NCBI GenBank assembly: GCA_902582105.1
Contig: CACHQT010000006.1
Coordinates: 1-55,349 of the forward strand
DNA from: an uncultured Pelagibacteraceae bacterium
Lineage (GTDB): Bacteria > Pseudomonadota > Alphaproteobacteria > Pelagibacterales > Pelagibacteraceae
Direction of reading: 5' to 3'
Length of the DNA: 55,349 nucleotides
The notes under the pieces were generated by a model. It saw nothing but the letters and a program-made list of their open reading frames with translations. It did no database searches and had not been told where the DNA came from. The translations under genes were made by a program, and so were the position numbers. Shown piece by piece: positions 1-8,646 of this stretch. Position 1 is the first letter of the stretch. The number at the start of each line of letters is the position of its first letter.

Positions 1-26
1 TTATCCTTTTTTTTATTGATGTTCAT
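1..26 (-). CDS. 5' end of an unidentified gene, cut by the left edge
   Basis: An ATG at 24-26 (minus) opens a frame reading MNINKKKD that runs off the window. It overlaps the TGA of the upstream gene in an ATGA arrangement, the usual sign of translational coupling in this compact sequence. Only eight codons are visible, so no function can be given, and chance remains possible. Confidence 0.3.
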
Positions 27-313
27 TTACCTTTATCTGGATTTGTTATAAAATCTAAAGAAAGTGGTTCATCAACTTTAATTTTGCTTGGACTATCATC
101 TTCTTTTTTATCACCGAATTTTGCTTGTCTTTTTGCTCTTCTTTCGGCTAACTTTTTTTCTCTCTTAGCTTTTTTTTCCATTGCTTTTGCGCCACGAGTA
201 CTTTTAAAATCATAGTGAATTCCGAGATATGACCAGCTTCCCTCATAATTATAAGATTCCTCATAAATAACTTTGTTATTTTTATCTAAAATAATTTTTC
301 TATATACTTTCAT
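23..313 (-). CDS. Small basic protein of unknown function
   Basis: A 96-residue protein starting at the ATG at 311-313. I do not recognise a family. The first half holds two aromatic/glycine patches (YEGSWSYLGIHYDF, about residues 23-36). A strongly basic, probably helical segment rich in Lys, Arg and Ala follows (about residues 41-66), and the tail is acidic. There is no signal peptide or membrane segment, so a cytoplasmic, possibly nucleic-acid-binding protein is plausible, but this is inferred from composition only. Its stop overlaps the start of a gene leaving the left edge. Confidence 0.6.
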   Translation of the reverse strand: MKVYRKIILDKNNKVIYEESYNYEGSWSYLGIHYDFKSTRGAKAMEKKAKREKKLAERRAKRQAKFGDKKEDDSPSKIKVDEPLSLDFITNPDKGK

Positions 314-416
314 GATGATTTTAAAATTTATTCAATATATTATAAAATGGTAAAAAATTAAGGCAATTATTTGAAAAATAACATTTTATACATTGCTTTA
401 AATAGGCAGGTAATTT

Positions 417-490
417 GCCCTCATAGTTAAATGGTATAACGGATCCATGGTAAGGATCAATTTCAAGTTCGATTCTTGGTGAGGGCACCA
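417..490 (+). tRNA. tRNA-Thr (anticodon GGT)
   Basis: A cloverleaf can be drawn by hand. The acceptor stem GCCCTCA (417-423) pairs with TGAGGGC (480-486), followed by A73 and an encoded CCA (488-490). The D stem is GTTA/TAAC and the anticodon stem GATCC/GGATC. The seven-base loop ATGGTAA gives anticodon GGT at 449-451. The T loop is TTCGATT. The G1-C72 and C2-G71 pairs fit threonine identity. The CCA ends one base before the stop codon of the convergent gene at 492. Confidence 0.95.
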
Positions 491-491
491 G

Positions 492-1211
492 CTAATTTTT
501 ATAAAATATTTTTCTAGCCAGGATTGATATTATCATTAATAAAAAAAAACATAAAATTGGAGTATAAATTTCTGGTAGTAAAATTAATTCAATAAAACTT
601 ATAGATTGATCATTCTGTTGAACAGTTTTTTCAAGACCATGTCCCAAAGAAGCAATAATAAATAACGATGGCAAAATTCCAAAAAAAGTTCCAAAAAAAT
701 AATTTCTTAATCTTACATTAAATATAATTGGCAACAAGTTTGCTATTGCAAATGGTATTCCACCAATAAGTCTATAAATTAAAAAAAAACTAAACTCATT
801 TTTTTTAAATTTTTTCTCTAAATTTTCATATTTTTTAGCAAATTTGTTTTTTATGAAATTTTTTAAAAAAAAATTTCCAAATAAATATAACAATGAAGCA
901 CCGAGTGAACACCCTAAAGCAACCAGAAAAGTACCAATCCATTTTCCAAAAATAAATCCTCCTAATAAAGCAACTGGACTGCCAAAGCCTAACATGAAAA
1001 CCCACAGCACAGTTAGCAAAGTAAAAAATATGGAAACTAAAAGTAAATTTTTATTTTTTAAATTTATAAAGTAGTCTCTATTTGATTGTATAAATTTATA
1101 ATTAGTAATTTCTTCAATGCTAAAATTTGAAAAAAACCAAAATAAGAAAATAGAAACAACTATTAAATAAGTCATACCTATCAAAATTTTAATACTTTTC
1201 ATTCTTTGCAT
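492..1211 (-). CDS. TVP38/TMEM64 (VTT-domain) membrane protein
   Basis: A 239-residue integral membrane protein. An N-terminal transmembrane segment (about 8-28) is followed by the VTT/SNARE-associated core. The core has the small-residue-rich motif GSPVALLGGFIFG (77-89) with the helix after it, and the second conserved stretch RLIGGIPFAIANLLP (147-161). A final transmembrane helix lies near 217-232. Members of this DedA-related superfamily are implicated in lipid scrambling or transport, but the substrate cannot be told from sequence. An alternative ATG lies three codons downstream. The gene is convergent with tRNA-Thr and divergent from rpmH. Confidence 0.85.
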   Translation of the reverse strand: MQRMKSIKILIGMTYLIVVSIFLFWFFSNFSIEEITNYKFIQSNRDYFINLKNKNLLLVSIFFTLLTVLWVFMLGFGSPVALLGGFIFGKWIGTFLVALGCSLGASLLYLFGNFFLKNFIKNKFAKKYENLEKKFKKNEFSFFLIYRLIGGIPFAIANLLPIIFNVRLRNYFFGTFFGILPSLFIIASLGHGLEKTVQQNDQSISFIELILLPEIYTPILCFFLLMIISILARKIFYKN

Positions 1212-1270
1212 AATTCTATTTTATACACTATAAATACCCAAAATTTTAACAATACAAAAATTAAAGATAT

Positions 1271-1405
1271 ATGAAAAGAACTTGGGCGCCAAAAAAAAAG
1301 AAAAGACGTAGGAAATTAGGTTTTAGAAAAAAAATGTCAACTTTGAAAGGTCGCAAGACTCTTTCAAGAAGAAGAAAAAAAGGTCGTAAAAAACTCATTC
1401 CTTAG
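1271..1405 (+). CDS. rpmH: 50S ribosomal protein L34
   Basis: A 44-codon gene whose product begins MKRTWAPKKKKRRRKLGF and ends in the basic tail GRKKLIP, with the KGRKTLSRRR block typical of L34. The length equals the usual 44-46 residues. It binds 23S rRNA in the large ribosomal subunit. It stands first in the rpmH-rnpA-yidD-yidC order found across bacteria. The 59-nt gap upstream, divergent from the VTT gene, is the likely site of its promoter. Confidence 0.97.
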   Translation: MKRTWAPKKKKRRRKLGFRKKMSTLKGRKTLSRRRKKGRKKLIP

Positions 1406-1413
1406 TAAGCCTA

Positions 1414-1761
1414 ATGAAAATTAAAATTGTTGCTTTGAAAAAAGATGAAGATTTTAAAAAATTGTTAACGGGAAGAAAATTATCAAACAAATATTTTATC
1501 ATGTTTTGTAAAAAATTGTTTAAAAAAGAGACTAATTATTTAAACCTTAGTATTGTTGCTAAAAAGAAAATATTTTCTAAAGCTGTTGATAGAAACTTTT
1601 GTAAAAGACGCCTTAAAAATGTTGTAAATCAAGCGGTAAAAAAAATATCATTAAACTTAAATTATTCATATTTAATATTAGCTAAAGAAAATGTTTTAAA
1701 GAGAGAATATTTTGAAGATTTAAAAAAAACAATGTTTGAAGAATTTAATAAAATTAGATAA
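1414..1761 (+). CDS. rnpA: Ribonuclease P protein component
   Basis: A 115-residue RNase P protein subunit, which helps the RNase P RNA bind and cleave the 5' leader of pre-tRNAs. The family signature is present as RNFCKRRL (60-67), slightly divergent from the common RNRxKRRxRE form. The preceding LSIVAKKKIFSKAV matches the strand with VGKKVGKAV in other members. It lies 8 nt after rpmH, and its TAA overlaps the ATG of yidD by one base. Confidence 0.93.
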   Translation: MKIKIVALKKDEDFKKLLTGRKLSNKYFIMFCKKLFKKETNYLNLSIVAKKKIFSKAVDRNFCKRRLKNVVNQAVKKISLNLNYSYLILAKENVLKREYFEDLKKTMFEEFNKIR

Positions 1762-1994
1762 TGAAAATTATAACCTATACATTAATTGGAATAATTAAAT
1801 TATATAAATTAGTTATAAGTCCTTTTTTTCCAAATTCTTGCAAGTTTGAACCTACTTGTAGTTCTTATTGTATTGAAAGTTTAAAAACTTATGGAGTGAT
1901 TAAAGGAATATATAAATCCTTTTTAAGAATAATGAAATGCAATCCATGGTTTGGGCATGGTGGATATGATCCTGTTAAGAAAAAGGAAAGCTAA
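1761..1994 (+). CDS. yidD: Membrane protein insertion efficiency factor YidD
   Basis: A 77-residue peripheral membrane protein thought to assist YidC-dependent insertion. It shows an amphipathic start, the pattern SPFFPNSCKFEPTCSSYC, and the family ending CNPWFGHGGYDPV. Cys27, Cys33, Cys37 and Cys60 are the conserved cysteines. The length is typical. It lies between rnpA (1-base overlap) and yidC (5 nt gap), its usual place. Confidence 0.95.
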   Translation: MKIITYTLIGIIKLYKLVISPFFPNSCKFEPTCSSYCIESLKTYGVIKGIYKSFLRIMKCNPWFGHGGYDPVKKKES

Positions 1995-1999
1995 TATAA

Positions 2000-3679
2000 A
2001 TGTACGAACTTAAAAACATAATAGCTGCTGTAGCCTTGTCGATAGCAATAATTGTTCTTTACACATTATTTTTTGCTCCATCTCCAGAAGAAATTAAGCA
2101 AAACAGAATTAAACAAGAGCAAGTTCAAAAGGACTCGGATATGCCTAGTGTTGATCAAAACGAAAATTTTGTAAAAATAACTAGAAATGAAGCTCTTGTA
2201 GAAAATAATAGAATTCAATTTGAAAATGATGATGTTGTTGGATCTATCTCCCTTAAAGGTGCAATAATAGATGATTTAACATTTAAAAAATATAATGTTG
2301 TACTTAATGGTAAAGAAAAAGTTGTTCTATTAAACCCCAGAAAAGTTCAAAATGGCTATTTTGTTGAGAGTGGATTTGTAACTACTAATAAAAACATAGA
2401 GATACCTAATTCATCTACATTATGGGAAATTTCGGGAAATAAAAAATTAACTAAAAATAATCCAATAAAATTAACCTGGAAGAACCCTCAAGGTATTACA
2501 TTTGAGAAAAAAATTAGTTTAGATGATCAATTTTTATTTACTGTTAAAGAAAAAGTAATTAATTCAACGGATAAAACTTATAGCTTTTATTCTTATGCTC
2601 AAATAATTCGTAACAAAAAACCAGAAATTTCAGGTTTTTATATTTTGCATGAAGGTCCGATTGCTACACTTGACGATGAACTTATAGAAGAAGATTATGA
2701 CGATATTCAAGAAGATAAGTTTTCCAAAAATGCATCCAAAGGATGGCTCGGAATTTCGGATAAGTACTGGATAACAAGTATTGTTCCTCCAAGAAATAAA
2801 GATTTTAAGACAACTTTTGACTACAAAAATAAATTTAGAATAAATTATATATCTTCCCAAGGTATTGAGGCAGGACCAAACCAATCTATTGAAGAAGAAA
2901 TTCAAATTATCGTAGCAGCAAAAAGAGTCGAAACAATTGATGGTTATGCAAAAAGTTTAAACATTGACAAGTTTGATTTAACAATTGATTGGGGTATAAT
3001 GTATTTTTTAACGAAACCTTTATTCTTTGCTATTGATTATTTCTTTAAATTACTTGGTAACTATGGCTTAGCAATTATAGCTGTAACTATTTGTATTAGA
3101 TTAATATTTTTTCCACTTGCAAATTTCTCATTTAAATCGATGGGAAAAATGAAGCTTCTTCAGCCGGAAATGACAAGATTAAAAGAGCTTCATAAGGAAG
3201 ATAAAATGAAGTTACAACAGGAAATGATGGCTTTATATAAAAGAGAGGGGGTCAACCCTATGAGTGGTTGCTTACCAATACTTGTTCAAATACCAGTATT
3301 TTTTGCATTGTATAAAGTTTTATTTGTTACCATTGAGATGAGACATATGCCTTTTTATGGATGGATTCATGATCTAAGTGATCGTGATCCAACAAGTCTA
3401 TTTAATCTATTTGGGCTGCTTCCTTATGATGTTCCTTCATTTTTAATAATAGGAGCGTGGCCTGTTGCAATGGGAGTTTCGATGTACATTCAGCAAAAAC
3501 TTAATCCAGCTCCTCCAGACCCTGTGCAAGCCAAAATTTTTATGTTCTTTCCACTTTTTTTAACAGTTATACTTGCACCTTTTCCAGCAGGTTTGGTGAT
3601 CTATTGGACTTTTAATAATATCTTTACACTGATTCAGCAGTATTACATTCAAAGAAAAACGACAGTTAAAACAAAGTAG
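2000..3679 (+). CDS. yidC: Membrane protein insertase YidC
   Basis: A 559-residue insertase (the Oxa1 family member of Gram-negative bacteria) that places proteins in the inner membrane alone or with SecYEG. There is one N-terminal transmembrane segment (about 7-27), a large periplasmic beta-domain (about 60-330), then the five-helix core beginning near GIMYFLTKPLFFAIDYFF. The core includes the charged cytoplasmic hairpin rich in Lys, Glu and Met and the GVNPMSGCLPILVQIPVFFALY stretch. The tail PFPAGLVIYWTFNNIFTLIQQ is diagnostic. Its TAG directly abuts the ATG of argB in the same frame. Many alphaproteobacteria have engB at this point, and it is not here. Confidence 0.97.
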   Translation: MYELKNIIAAVALSIAIIVLYTLFFAPSPEEIKQNRIKQEQVQKDSDMPSVDQNENFVKITRNEALVENNRIQFENDDVVGSISLKGAIIDDLTFKKYNVVLNGKEKVVLLNPRKVQNGYFVESGFVTTNKNIEIPNSSTLWEISGNKKLTKNNPIKLTWKNPQGITFEKKISLDDQFLFTVKEKVINSTDKTYSFYSYAQIIRNKKPEISGFYILHEGPIATLDDELIEEDYDDIQEDKFSKNASKGWLGISDKYWITSIVPPRNKDFKTTFDYKNKFRINYISSQGIEAGPNQSIEEEIQIIVAAKRVETIDGYAKSLNIDKFDLTIDWGIMYFLTKPLFFAIDYFFKLLGNYGLAIIAVTICIRLIFFPLANFSFKSMGKMKLLQPEMTRLKELHKEDKMKLQQEMMALYKREGVNPMSGCLPILVQIPVFFALYKVLFVTIEMRHMPFYGWIHDLSDRDPTSLFNLFGLLPYDVPSFLIIGAWPVAMGVSMYIQQKLNPAPPDPVQAKIFMFFPLFLTVILAPFPAGLVIYWTFNNIFTLIQQYYIQRKTTVKTK

Positions 3680-4543
3680 ATGTCGTCACTTAAAGAAGAA
3701 GATTTAAAAAAAATATTACCTGAAAATGGACCACCAAAAGAGGAAGTATATAAATATATCGAAAAATATAAAAATGATTTGATAGTAATTAAATATGGAG
3801 GAAATGTTTTTATTGATAGAAATATATTTAATAATTTTATAGAAGATATTACCATATTAAATAAATTAGGAATATCGATTGTAGTTGTTCATGGGGGTGG
3901 GCCAAGAATAAAAAGAGAATTAGATAAGTCAAATATTCAAACTAAATTTATCAAAGGTTTAAGAGTAACAGATGAAAAAGTTATAAATATAGTTGAGAAA
4001 GTGCTTATTGATTTTAATAAAGATATTGTTACTTCTCTTAAAAAAAAAGGAACTGAAGCAATTTCAATAAATACTAAAGAAAATAACATTATTGAAGTTA
4101 TCCCTGAATCTGAGGAACTTGGTTTTGTAGGAAAACCAAAGAAAATTAATAATGATATATTGTTAAGTGTTATCAAAGGAAAAAAAATTCCAATTGTCTC
4201 GCCACTGGGTTTACAAAAAAATCAAACTTTTAATATAAATGGCGATTGGGCCGCAGGGGCAATTGCAAAATCTTTAAAATGCAGAAGATTACTTTTAATG
4301 ACTAATGTAGAGGGTGTTTTAGATAAAAATAAAAAATTAATAGAGGAAATATCTTCTTCTGAAATTTTAGAAATGATTAAAAATGAAACTATCACTGGAG
4401 GAATGATACCAAAAATAAATACTTGTTTAGATGCGATTAATAATGGAGTGACTGCCGTAGGAATAATTGATGCCCGACCAAAACACTCTATATTATTTGA
4501 GCTATTCTCAGATAAGGGCTCTGGTACATTAATTAGAAAATGA
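3680..4543 (+). CDS. argB: Acetylglutamate kinase
   Basis: A 287-residue amino-acid kinase that phosphorylates N-acetyl-L-glutamate in arginine biosynthesis. Visible motifs are KYGGN (38-42) for the phosphates, HGGGPRI (71-77), GLRVTD (93-98), and near the end TGGMIPKI and GSGTLI. About 30 residues precede the kinase fold, as in many ArgB proteins with an N-terminal helix tied to hexamer formation and arginine feedback; that control is inferred here. The start follows the yidC stop with no gap, and the stop overlaps the next ATG by 4 nt. Confidence 0.95.
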   Translation: MSSLKEEDLKKILPENGPPKEEVYKYIEKYKNDLIVIKYGGNVFIDRNIFNNFIEDITILNKLGISIVVVHGGGPRIKRELDKSNIQTKFIKGLRVTDEKVINIVEKVLIDFNKDIVTSLKKKGTEAISINTKENNIIEVIPESEELGFVGKPKKINNDILLSVIKGKKIPIVSPLGLQKNQTFNINGDWAAGAIAKSLKCRRLLLMTNVEGVLDKNKKLIEEISSSEILEMIKNETITGGMIPKINTCLDAINNGVTAVGIIDARPKHSILFELFSDKGSGTLIRK

Positions 4544-5229
4544 ACTTGAAGGGAAAAAAATACCTACTTCTGGATTTAGATGGAGTTTGTTATGGAAAAC
4601 ATAATAATTATTCTTTAGAGCGAGTATTCGGTCAAGTTTCAAAGAGAATGACACAATTTATCTCTGAGAAACTAAAAATTGATAAAGATAAAGCTAAAGA
4701 TTTACAAACAAATTACTTCTATAAATATAATACCTCATTAAGGGGATTGATGGTCCATGATGGAATATCTCCAGATGAATTTTTATCCTACGTTCATGAT
4801 ATAGACTTGTCATTTATGAAAGAAGACAAAGTTATGAGGAATGAGCTTGAACAACTAAATATGGAAAAGTTTATCTTTACAAATGGTTCTGCGGATCATG
4901 CTGCAAATATTTTAACTCATCTAGGAGTGTATGATTTATTTGGAAGAGACAAAGTTTTTGATATCAAAGATGCTGGATATGTACCCAAACCTGAAGCTGA
5001 AACTTTTGACTTAATGGTTAAAAAATTTGGTATAAATCCAAAAGAAACGATTTATGTAGAGGATATCGCTAAAAATCTAAGTATTGGACATGTACGAGGC
5101 TGCACAACTGTTTGGTTAATTAATGATGAGCATTTTGGAAAAATGGATGCTGATAAAGATTTTATTTCACACAAAATTGAAAATCTATCTTTATTTCTTA
5201 AAGAAATAAGGCTATTAAAAAGTAAATAA
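4540..5229 (+). CDS. HAD-family pyrimidine 5'-nucleotidase-like hydrolase
   Basis: A 229-residue haloacid-dehalogenase phosphatase. Motif I is LDLDGVCYG, with nucleophile Asp12 and acid/base Asp14. Motif II is FTNGS with Thr114, the motif III lysine is in YVPKPE (Lys150), and motif IV is VED (173-175). A helical cap sits between motifs I and II. The best family match is the pyrimidine 5'-nucleotidase type (HAD subfamily IA), which removes phosphate from nucleoside monophosphates. Such a gene often sits between argB and dapD in alphaproteobacteria, as here. The true substrate is uncertain. Confidence 0.85.
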   Translation: MNLKGKKYLLLDLDGVCYGKHNNYSLERVFGQVSKRMTQFISEKLKIDKDKAKDLQTNYFYKYNTSLRGLMVHDGISPDEFLSYVHDIDLSFMKEDKVMRNELEQLNMEKFIFTNGSADHAANILTHLGVYDLFGRDKVFDIKDAGYVPKPEAETFDLMVKKFGINPKETIYVEDIAKNLSIGHVRGCTTVWLINDEHFGKMDADKDFISHKIENLSLFLKEIRLLKSK

Positions 5230-5232
5230 ATT

Positions 5233-6051
5233 ATGTCTATAGAAAAAATTATTAATGATGCATGGGAAAGTAGAGATAAAATCTCACCTAGCTCAGATAA
5301 AGGTATTATTGACGCTGTGAATGAAACTATTGAACTATTGGATCAAGGAAAAGTTAGAGTTGCAAACAGACAGTCAGATGGAAAATGGGTTACTAATGAA
5401 GTGGCAAAAAAAGCAATTTTACTCTCGTTCAGAACAAATAAAATGAAAACTACTTCCGGACCATATTCAGTATGGTATGATAAAGTTGGCTTTAAAACAG
5501 CAGGGTGGACTGAAGAAGATCATAAGCGAGCGGGCTTTAGATATGTTCCAAACGGAATGACTCGTAAAGGTTGTTACATTGCTTCCGGAGTTGTTTTAAT
5601 GCCGTCTTTTTTGAATATCGGATGTTATGTCGACAGTGGCACGATGGTCGATACATGGTCAACTGTAGGGTCAGGTGCTCAGATTGGCAAAAATGTTCAT
5701 TTATCAGGTGGTGTTGGAATTGGCGGAGTTTTGGAACCAGTTCAAGCGTCTCCAACCATAATAGAAGACAATTGTTTCATAGGTGCTCGAAGCGAAGTAG
5801 CTGAGGGAGTAATTGTCAGAAAAAATAGTGTCTTAGCAACAGGAGTTTTCTTAACTGCATCTACTCGTATCATTAATAGGGAAACGAATGAAATAGTGAC
5901 AGGTGAAGTACCTGAAGGCAGTGTAGTAGTTCCTGGGTCACTTCCACCAAAAAAATCGGGTGGACCTAGCTTATATTGTGCAGTCATTGTTAAACAAGTT
6001 GATGAAAAAACAAGATCTAAAACTTCAATTAACGATCTTTTAAGAGAATAA
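5233..6051 (+). CDS. dapD: Tetrahydrodipicolinate N-succinyltransferase
   Basis: A 272-residue enzyme (E. coli 274) that transfers succinyl from succinyl-CoA to tetrahydrodipicolinate in the DAP/lysine pathway. The central left-handed beta-helix of hexapeptide repeats is clear (about 105-225), with [20 protein letters not shown] and [16 protein letters not shown]. The C-terminal segment holds VVVPGSLP and ends [10 protein letters not shown]. It lies 3 nt after the HAD gene and 4 nt before dapE, which removes the succinyl group later, so the two steps are co-transcribed. Confidence 0.97.
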   Translation: MSIEKIINDAWESRDKISPSSDKGIIDAVNETIELLDQGKVRVANRQSDGKWVTNEVAKKAILLSFRTNKMKTTSGPYSVWYDKVGFKTAGWTEEDHKRAGFRYVPNGMTRKGCYIASGVVLMPSFLNIGCYVDSGTMVDTWSTVGSGAQIGKNVHLSGGVGIGGVLEPVQASPTIIEDNCFIGARSEVAEGVIVRKNSVLATGVFLTASTRIINRETNEIVTGEVPEGSVVVPGSLPPKKSGGPSLYCAVIVKQVDEKTRSKTSINDLLRE

Positions 6052-6055
6052 AATC

Positions 6056-7213
6056 ATGTCAATTTTAAATGAAGTTAAATTAGCTAAGGAGCTAATCAAA
6101 TTTCCATCTATAACTCCAGTTGACGCCGGAGTAATGAAATTTTTAGAAAAGAAATTAAAAAAATTAGGCTTCAAAACAAAAATAATTGAATTTAAAGAGA
6201 AAAATTTTAAACCTGTTAAAAATTTATATGCAAGAAAAGGAAATAAAGGTCCTAACTTTTGTTATGCAGGACATTTAGATGTGGTACCTCCTGGTAATAT
6301 AAAAGATTGGACAATTAATCCTTTTAAGCCATCTATTAAGAAGGGTCATTTAATAGGTAGAGGTGCCAATGATATGAAAAGTTCAATTGCAGCTTTTGTT
6401 TCGGCTGTTAGTATTTTTATAAATAAAAATAATAAATTTAAAGGATCAATTAGTTTGCTAATCACTGGAGATGAGGAAGGTGATGCAATTAATGGTACAA
6501 AAAAAGTTGTAGATTATTTAAAAAAGAAAAAAGAAAAAATTAATTTCTGCTTAGTTGGTGAACCCACAAATCCAAATAGGTTAGGAGAAATGATAAAAAT
6601 AGGACGAAGAGGAAGTTTGACTGGAAAACTCACAATAAATGGTGTTCAAGGTCATGTTGCTTATCCACATAGAGCAAAAAATCCTTCAACAATTATTGTT
6701 AATGTTTTGAAAGAACTGAAAGATGTTAAATTTGATAAAGGTACAAAGGATTTTCAACCAACAAATTTAGAAGTTACTAGGATAAATATCAACAATAATG
6801 CTGACAATGTTATTCCAGGATCTGCAGAAGCAACTTTTAATATTAGGTTTAATAATATTCATTCATCTAATTCAATAAAAAAAAGACTTAATAAAATTTT
6901 TAGAAAAATAAGTAAGAAAAGTAAGTCTAACTACAAAGTAGAATATAGAGTTTCAGGAGAGGCTTTTTTAACTAAGCCAAATACAACGACTTTTATGATT
7001 CAAAATATCATAAAAAAAATTACAAAAATAAAACCAAAACTATCTACAACTGGCGGAACCTCAGATTTAAGGTTTATTCGAAAATTATCACCTGGCTTAG
7101 AATTTGGTCTGGTAGGAAAAACTATGCATAAAGTTGATGAGGCGGTTTCTATTGCAGATTTAAAAAAATTAACAAAAATATACTCTGAAATTCTTATAAA
7201 TTATTTTAAATGA
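6056..7213 (+). CDS. dapE: Succinyl-diaminopimelate desuccinylase
   Basis: A 385-residue M20-family metallopeptidase that hydrolyses N-succinyl-LL-diaminopimelate to LL-DAP and succinate. Di-zinc site residues are visible: His73 and Asp75 in AGHLDVVPPG, Asp106 in GRGANDMKSS, and Glu140-Glu141 in GDEEGD, the first being the catalytic base. A late histidine is in KTMHKVDE. GGTSDLRF is the family signature near the C-terminus. The length is usual. The gene overlaps the following one by 4 nt (ATGA). Confidence 0.96.
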   Translation: MSILNEVKLAKELIKFPSITPVDAGVMKFLEKKLKKLGFKTKIIEFKEKNFKPVKNLYARKGNKGPNFCYAGHLDVVPPGNIKDWTINPFKPSIKKGHLIGRGANDMKSSIAAFVSAVSIFINKNNKFKGSISLLITGDEEGDAINGTKKVVDYLKKKKEKINFCLVGEPTNPNRLGEMIKIGRRGSLTGKLTINGVQGHVAYPHRAKNPSTIIVNVLKELKDVKFDKGTKDFQPTNLEVTRININNNADNVIPGSAEATFNIRFNNIHSSNSIKKRLNKIFRKISKKSKSNYKVEYRVSGEAFLTKPNTTTFMIQNIIKKITKIKPKLSTTGGTSDLRFIRKLSPGLEFGLVGKTMHKVDEAVSIADLKKLTKIYSEILINYFK

Positions 7214-8139
7214 AGACTGGATTAATAACTTCTAATACTTATCAAAATCATAATACAGGAGATGGTCATCCAGAAAAAATAGATAGGGTAACAGCTGTAA
7301 TAGAAAATTTTAAAAAGATAGATAACAAAAATCTTACTTGGAAAAAACCTATAAAGTTTGATAAATCAATTCTAAAAAATACTCATAATTTGAATTATAT
7401 AAATTTTGTAGAAAAATCTTTTCCAAAGCAAGGGTTATCATTTTTAGACGGAGACACAGTTATATCACCTGGCAGTAAAGATGCTACAATAGACGCTGTT
7501 GGATCAATTATTGTTGCAATTGATGGAGTTCAAAATAATGAATTTAAAAATGCATTTTGTGCGGTTAGACCTCCAGGGCATCATGCTGAAAAAAATAAAG
7601 CTATGGGATTTTGCATTTATAATAATGTGGCAGTTGGAGCACATTATTTAATAAATAATTATAATTATAAAAAAATAGCAATTATTGACTTTGACGTTCA
7701 TCATGGAAACGGAACACAGGATATATTTTATGATAATGAAAAAGTTCTATATATTTCAACTCACCAATATCCTTATTATCCAGGATCTGGCTCTGAAAAA
7801 GAAAAAGGTAAATTCAATAATATTTATAATATTCCTTTGCCGGCAGGCACTAACTCTGAAGAATACTTAAATGCTTACGAATTTGTACTAAAAAAACTAA
7901 AAGATTTTAGGCCAGAGTTTATTTTATTTTCTGCAGGATTTGACGCTCATAAAGATGATCCATTGGCCCAATTTGAATTATCATCAAAAGATTTTTATGA
8001 ACTAACTAAAAGAACTTTAAAATTAGCAAAAGTTTGTTGTAATGGAAAAGTAGTATCTATTTTGGAAGGTGGATATGATCTCATAGCTTTGCAAGAGAGC
8101 ACCGAGATGCATGTTAACGCACTTATTGAATTTAATTGA
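7210..8139 (+). CDS. Histone deacetylase-fold (class II-like) amidohydrolase
   Basis: A 309-residue zinc deacetylase of the arginase/deacetylase fold. The active-site set looks complete: tandem His124-His125 in RPPGHHAEKNKAMGF, zinc ligands Asp162 and His164 in DFDVHHGNGTQD, zinc ligand Asp245 in SAGFDAHKDDPLAQ, and Tyr289 in LEGGYD. Bacterial relatives act on acetyl-lysine, acetylpolyamines or other acetylamides, and sequence alone does not say which. It is translationally coupled to dapE (ATGA overlap) and precedes a SET-domain methyltransferase, so an acyl-lysine substrate is a fair but unproven guess. Confidence 0.9.
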   Translation: MKTGLITSNTYQNHNTGDGHPEKIDRVTAVIENFKKIDNKNLTWKKPIKFDKSILKNTHNLNYINFVEKSFPKQGLSFLDGDTVISPGSKDATIDAVGSIIVAIDGVQNNEFKNAFCAVRPPGHHAEKNKAMGFCIYNNVAVGAHYLINNYNYKKIAIIDFDVHHGNGTQDIFYDNEKVLYISTHQYPYYPGSGSEKEKGKFNNIYNIPLPAGTNSEEYLNAYEFVLKKLKDFRPEFILFSAGFDAHKDDPLAQFELSSKDFYELTKRTLKLAKVCCNGKVVSILEGGYDLIALQESTEMHVNALIEFN

Positions 8140-8169
8140 TAATTCTTAAATAAATATTATAAAAAATTT

Positions 8170-8646
8170 ATGAAGCTTTATCGAATTAAAAAATCCAATA
8201 TTGATAAAAATGGAAAAGGCTTATATGCAACAAAAGATATTAAAGAGGGAACTAGAATTATTAATTATATTGGAAATATAATCACAAGAAGAGAAAGTGA
8301 TACAAATCCAAAGTTTGATAATACAAAGCCAATCTATCTTTTTAATTTAAATAATAGATATGACTTAGATGGTGATGTTACTTGGAATACAGCTCGTTTA
8401 ATTAATCACTCTTGCTCAAACAATTGCGATTATGAAGGTACTGGATTGAAAATTTGGGTGACCGCTATAAAAGATATTAAAAAAGGTGAAGAATTGACTT
8501 GTGACTATGGTTTCAGTTACGACTCCGACTATAAACAATTTCCATGTAAATGCAAATCAAAAAATTGTGCAGGTTATATTGTTAGAGAGGGTTCCAGATG
8601 GAGAATAAACAAAAAATTTAAAAAAGATAATAGACCTAATAAATAA
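8170..8646 (+). CDS. SET-domain protein-lysine methyltransferase
   Basis: A 158-residue stand-alone SET domain that would transfer methyl groups from S-adenosylmethionine to protein lysines. Hallmarks are GKGLYATKDIKEG at the start of the fold, RLINHSCSNNC with the NHSC motif (79-82), GEELTCDYGFSY (106-117), and a post-SET zinc-type cluster with Cys126, Cys128 and Cys133 followed by GYI. It lies 30 nt after the deacetylase gene on the same strand. Its last 11 nt overlap the convergent truA. Target proteins are unknown; bacterial substrates for SET proteins include ribosomal and DNA-binding proteins. Confidence 0.88.
   Translation: MKLYRIKKSNIDKNGKGLYATKDIKEGTRIINYIGNIITRRESDTNPKFDNTKPIYLFNLNNRYDLDGDVTWNTARLINHSCSNNCDYEGTGLKIWVTAIKDIKKGEELTCDYGFSYDSDYKQFPCKCKSKNCAGYIVREGSRWRINKKFKKDNRPNK

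Noticed and set aside
844..1074. Plus-strand frame of 76 codons opposite the VTT-domain gene
   Set aside because: The opposite strand encodes a clear membrane protein over the same span; this frame has no family features.
5571..5804. Plus-strand frame of 77 codons inside dapD
   Set aside because: It lies wholly within dapD in another frame, has Cys/Trp/His-rich composition unlike real proteins here, and has no start context.
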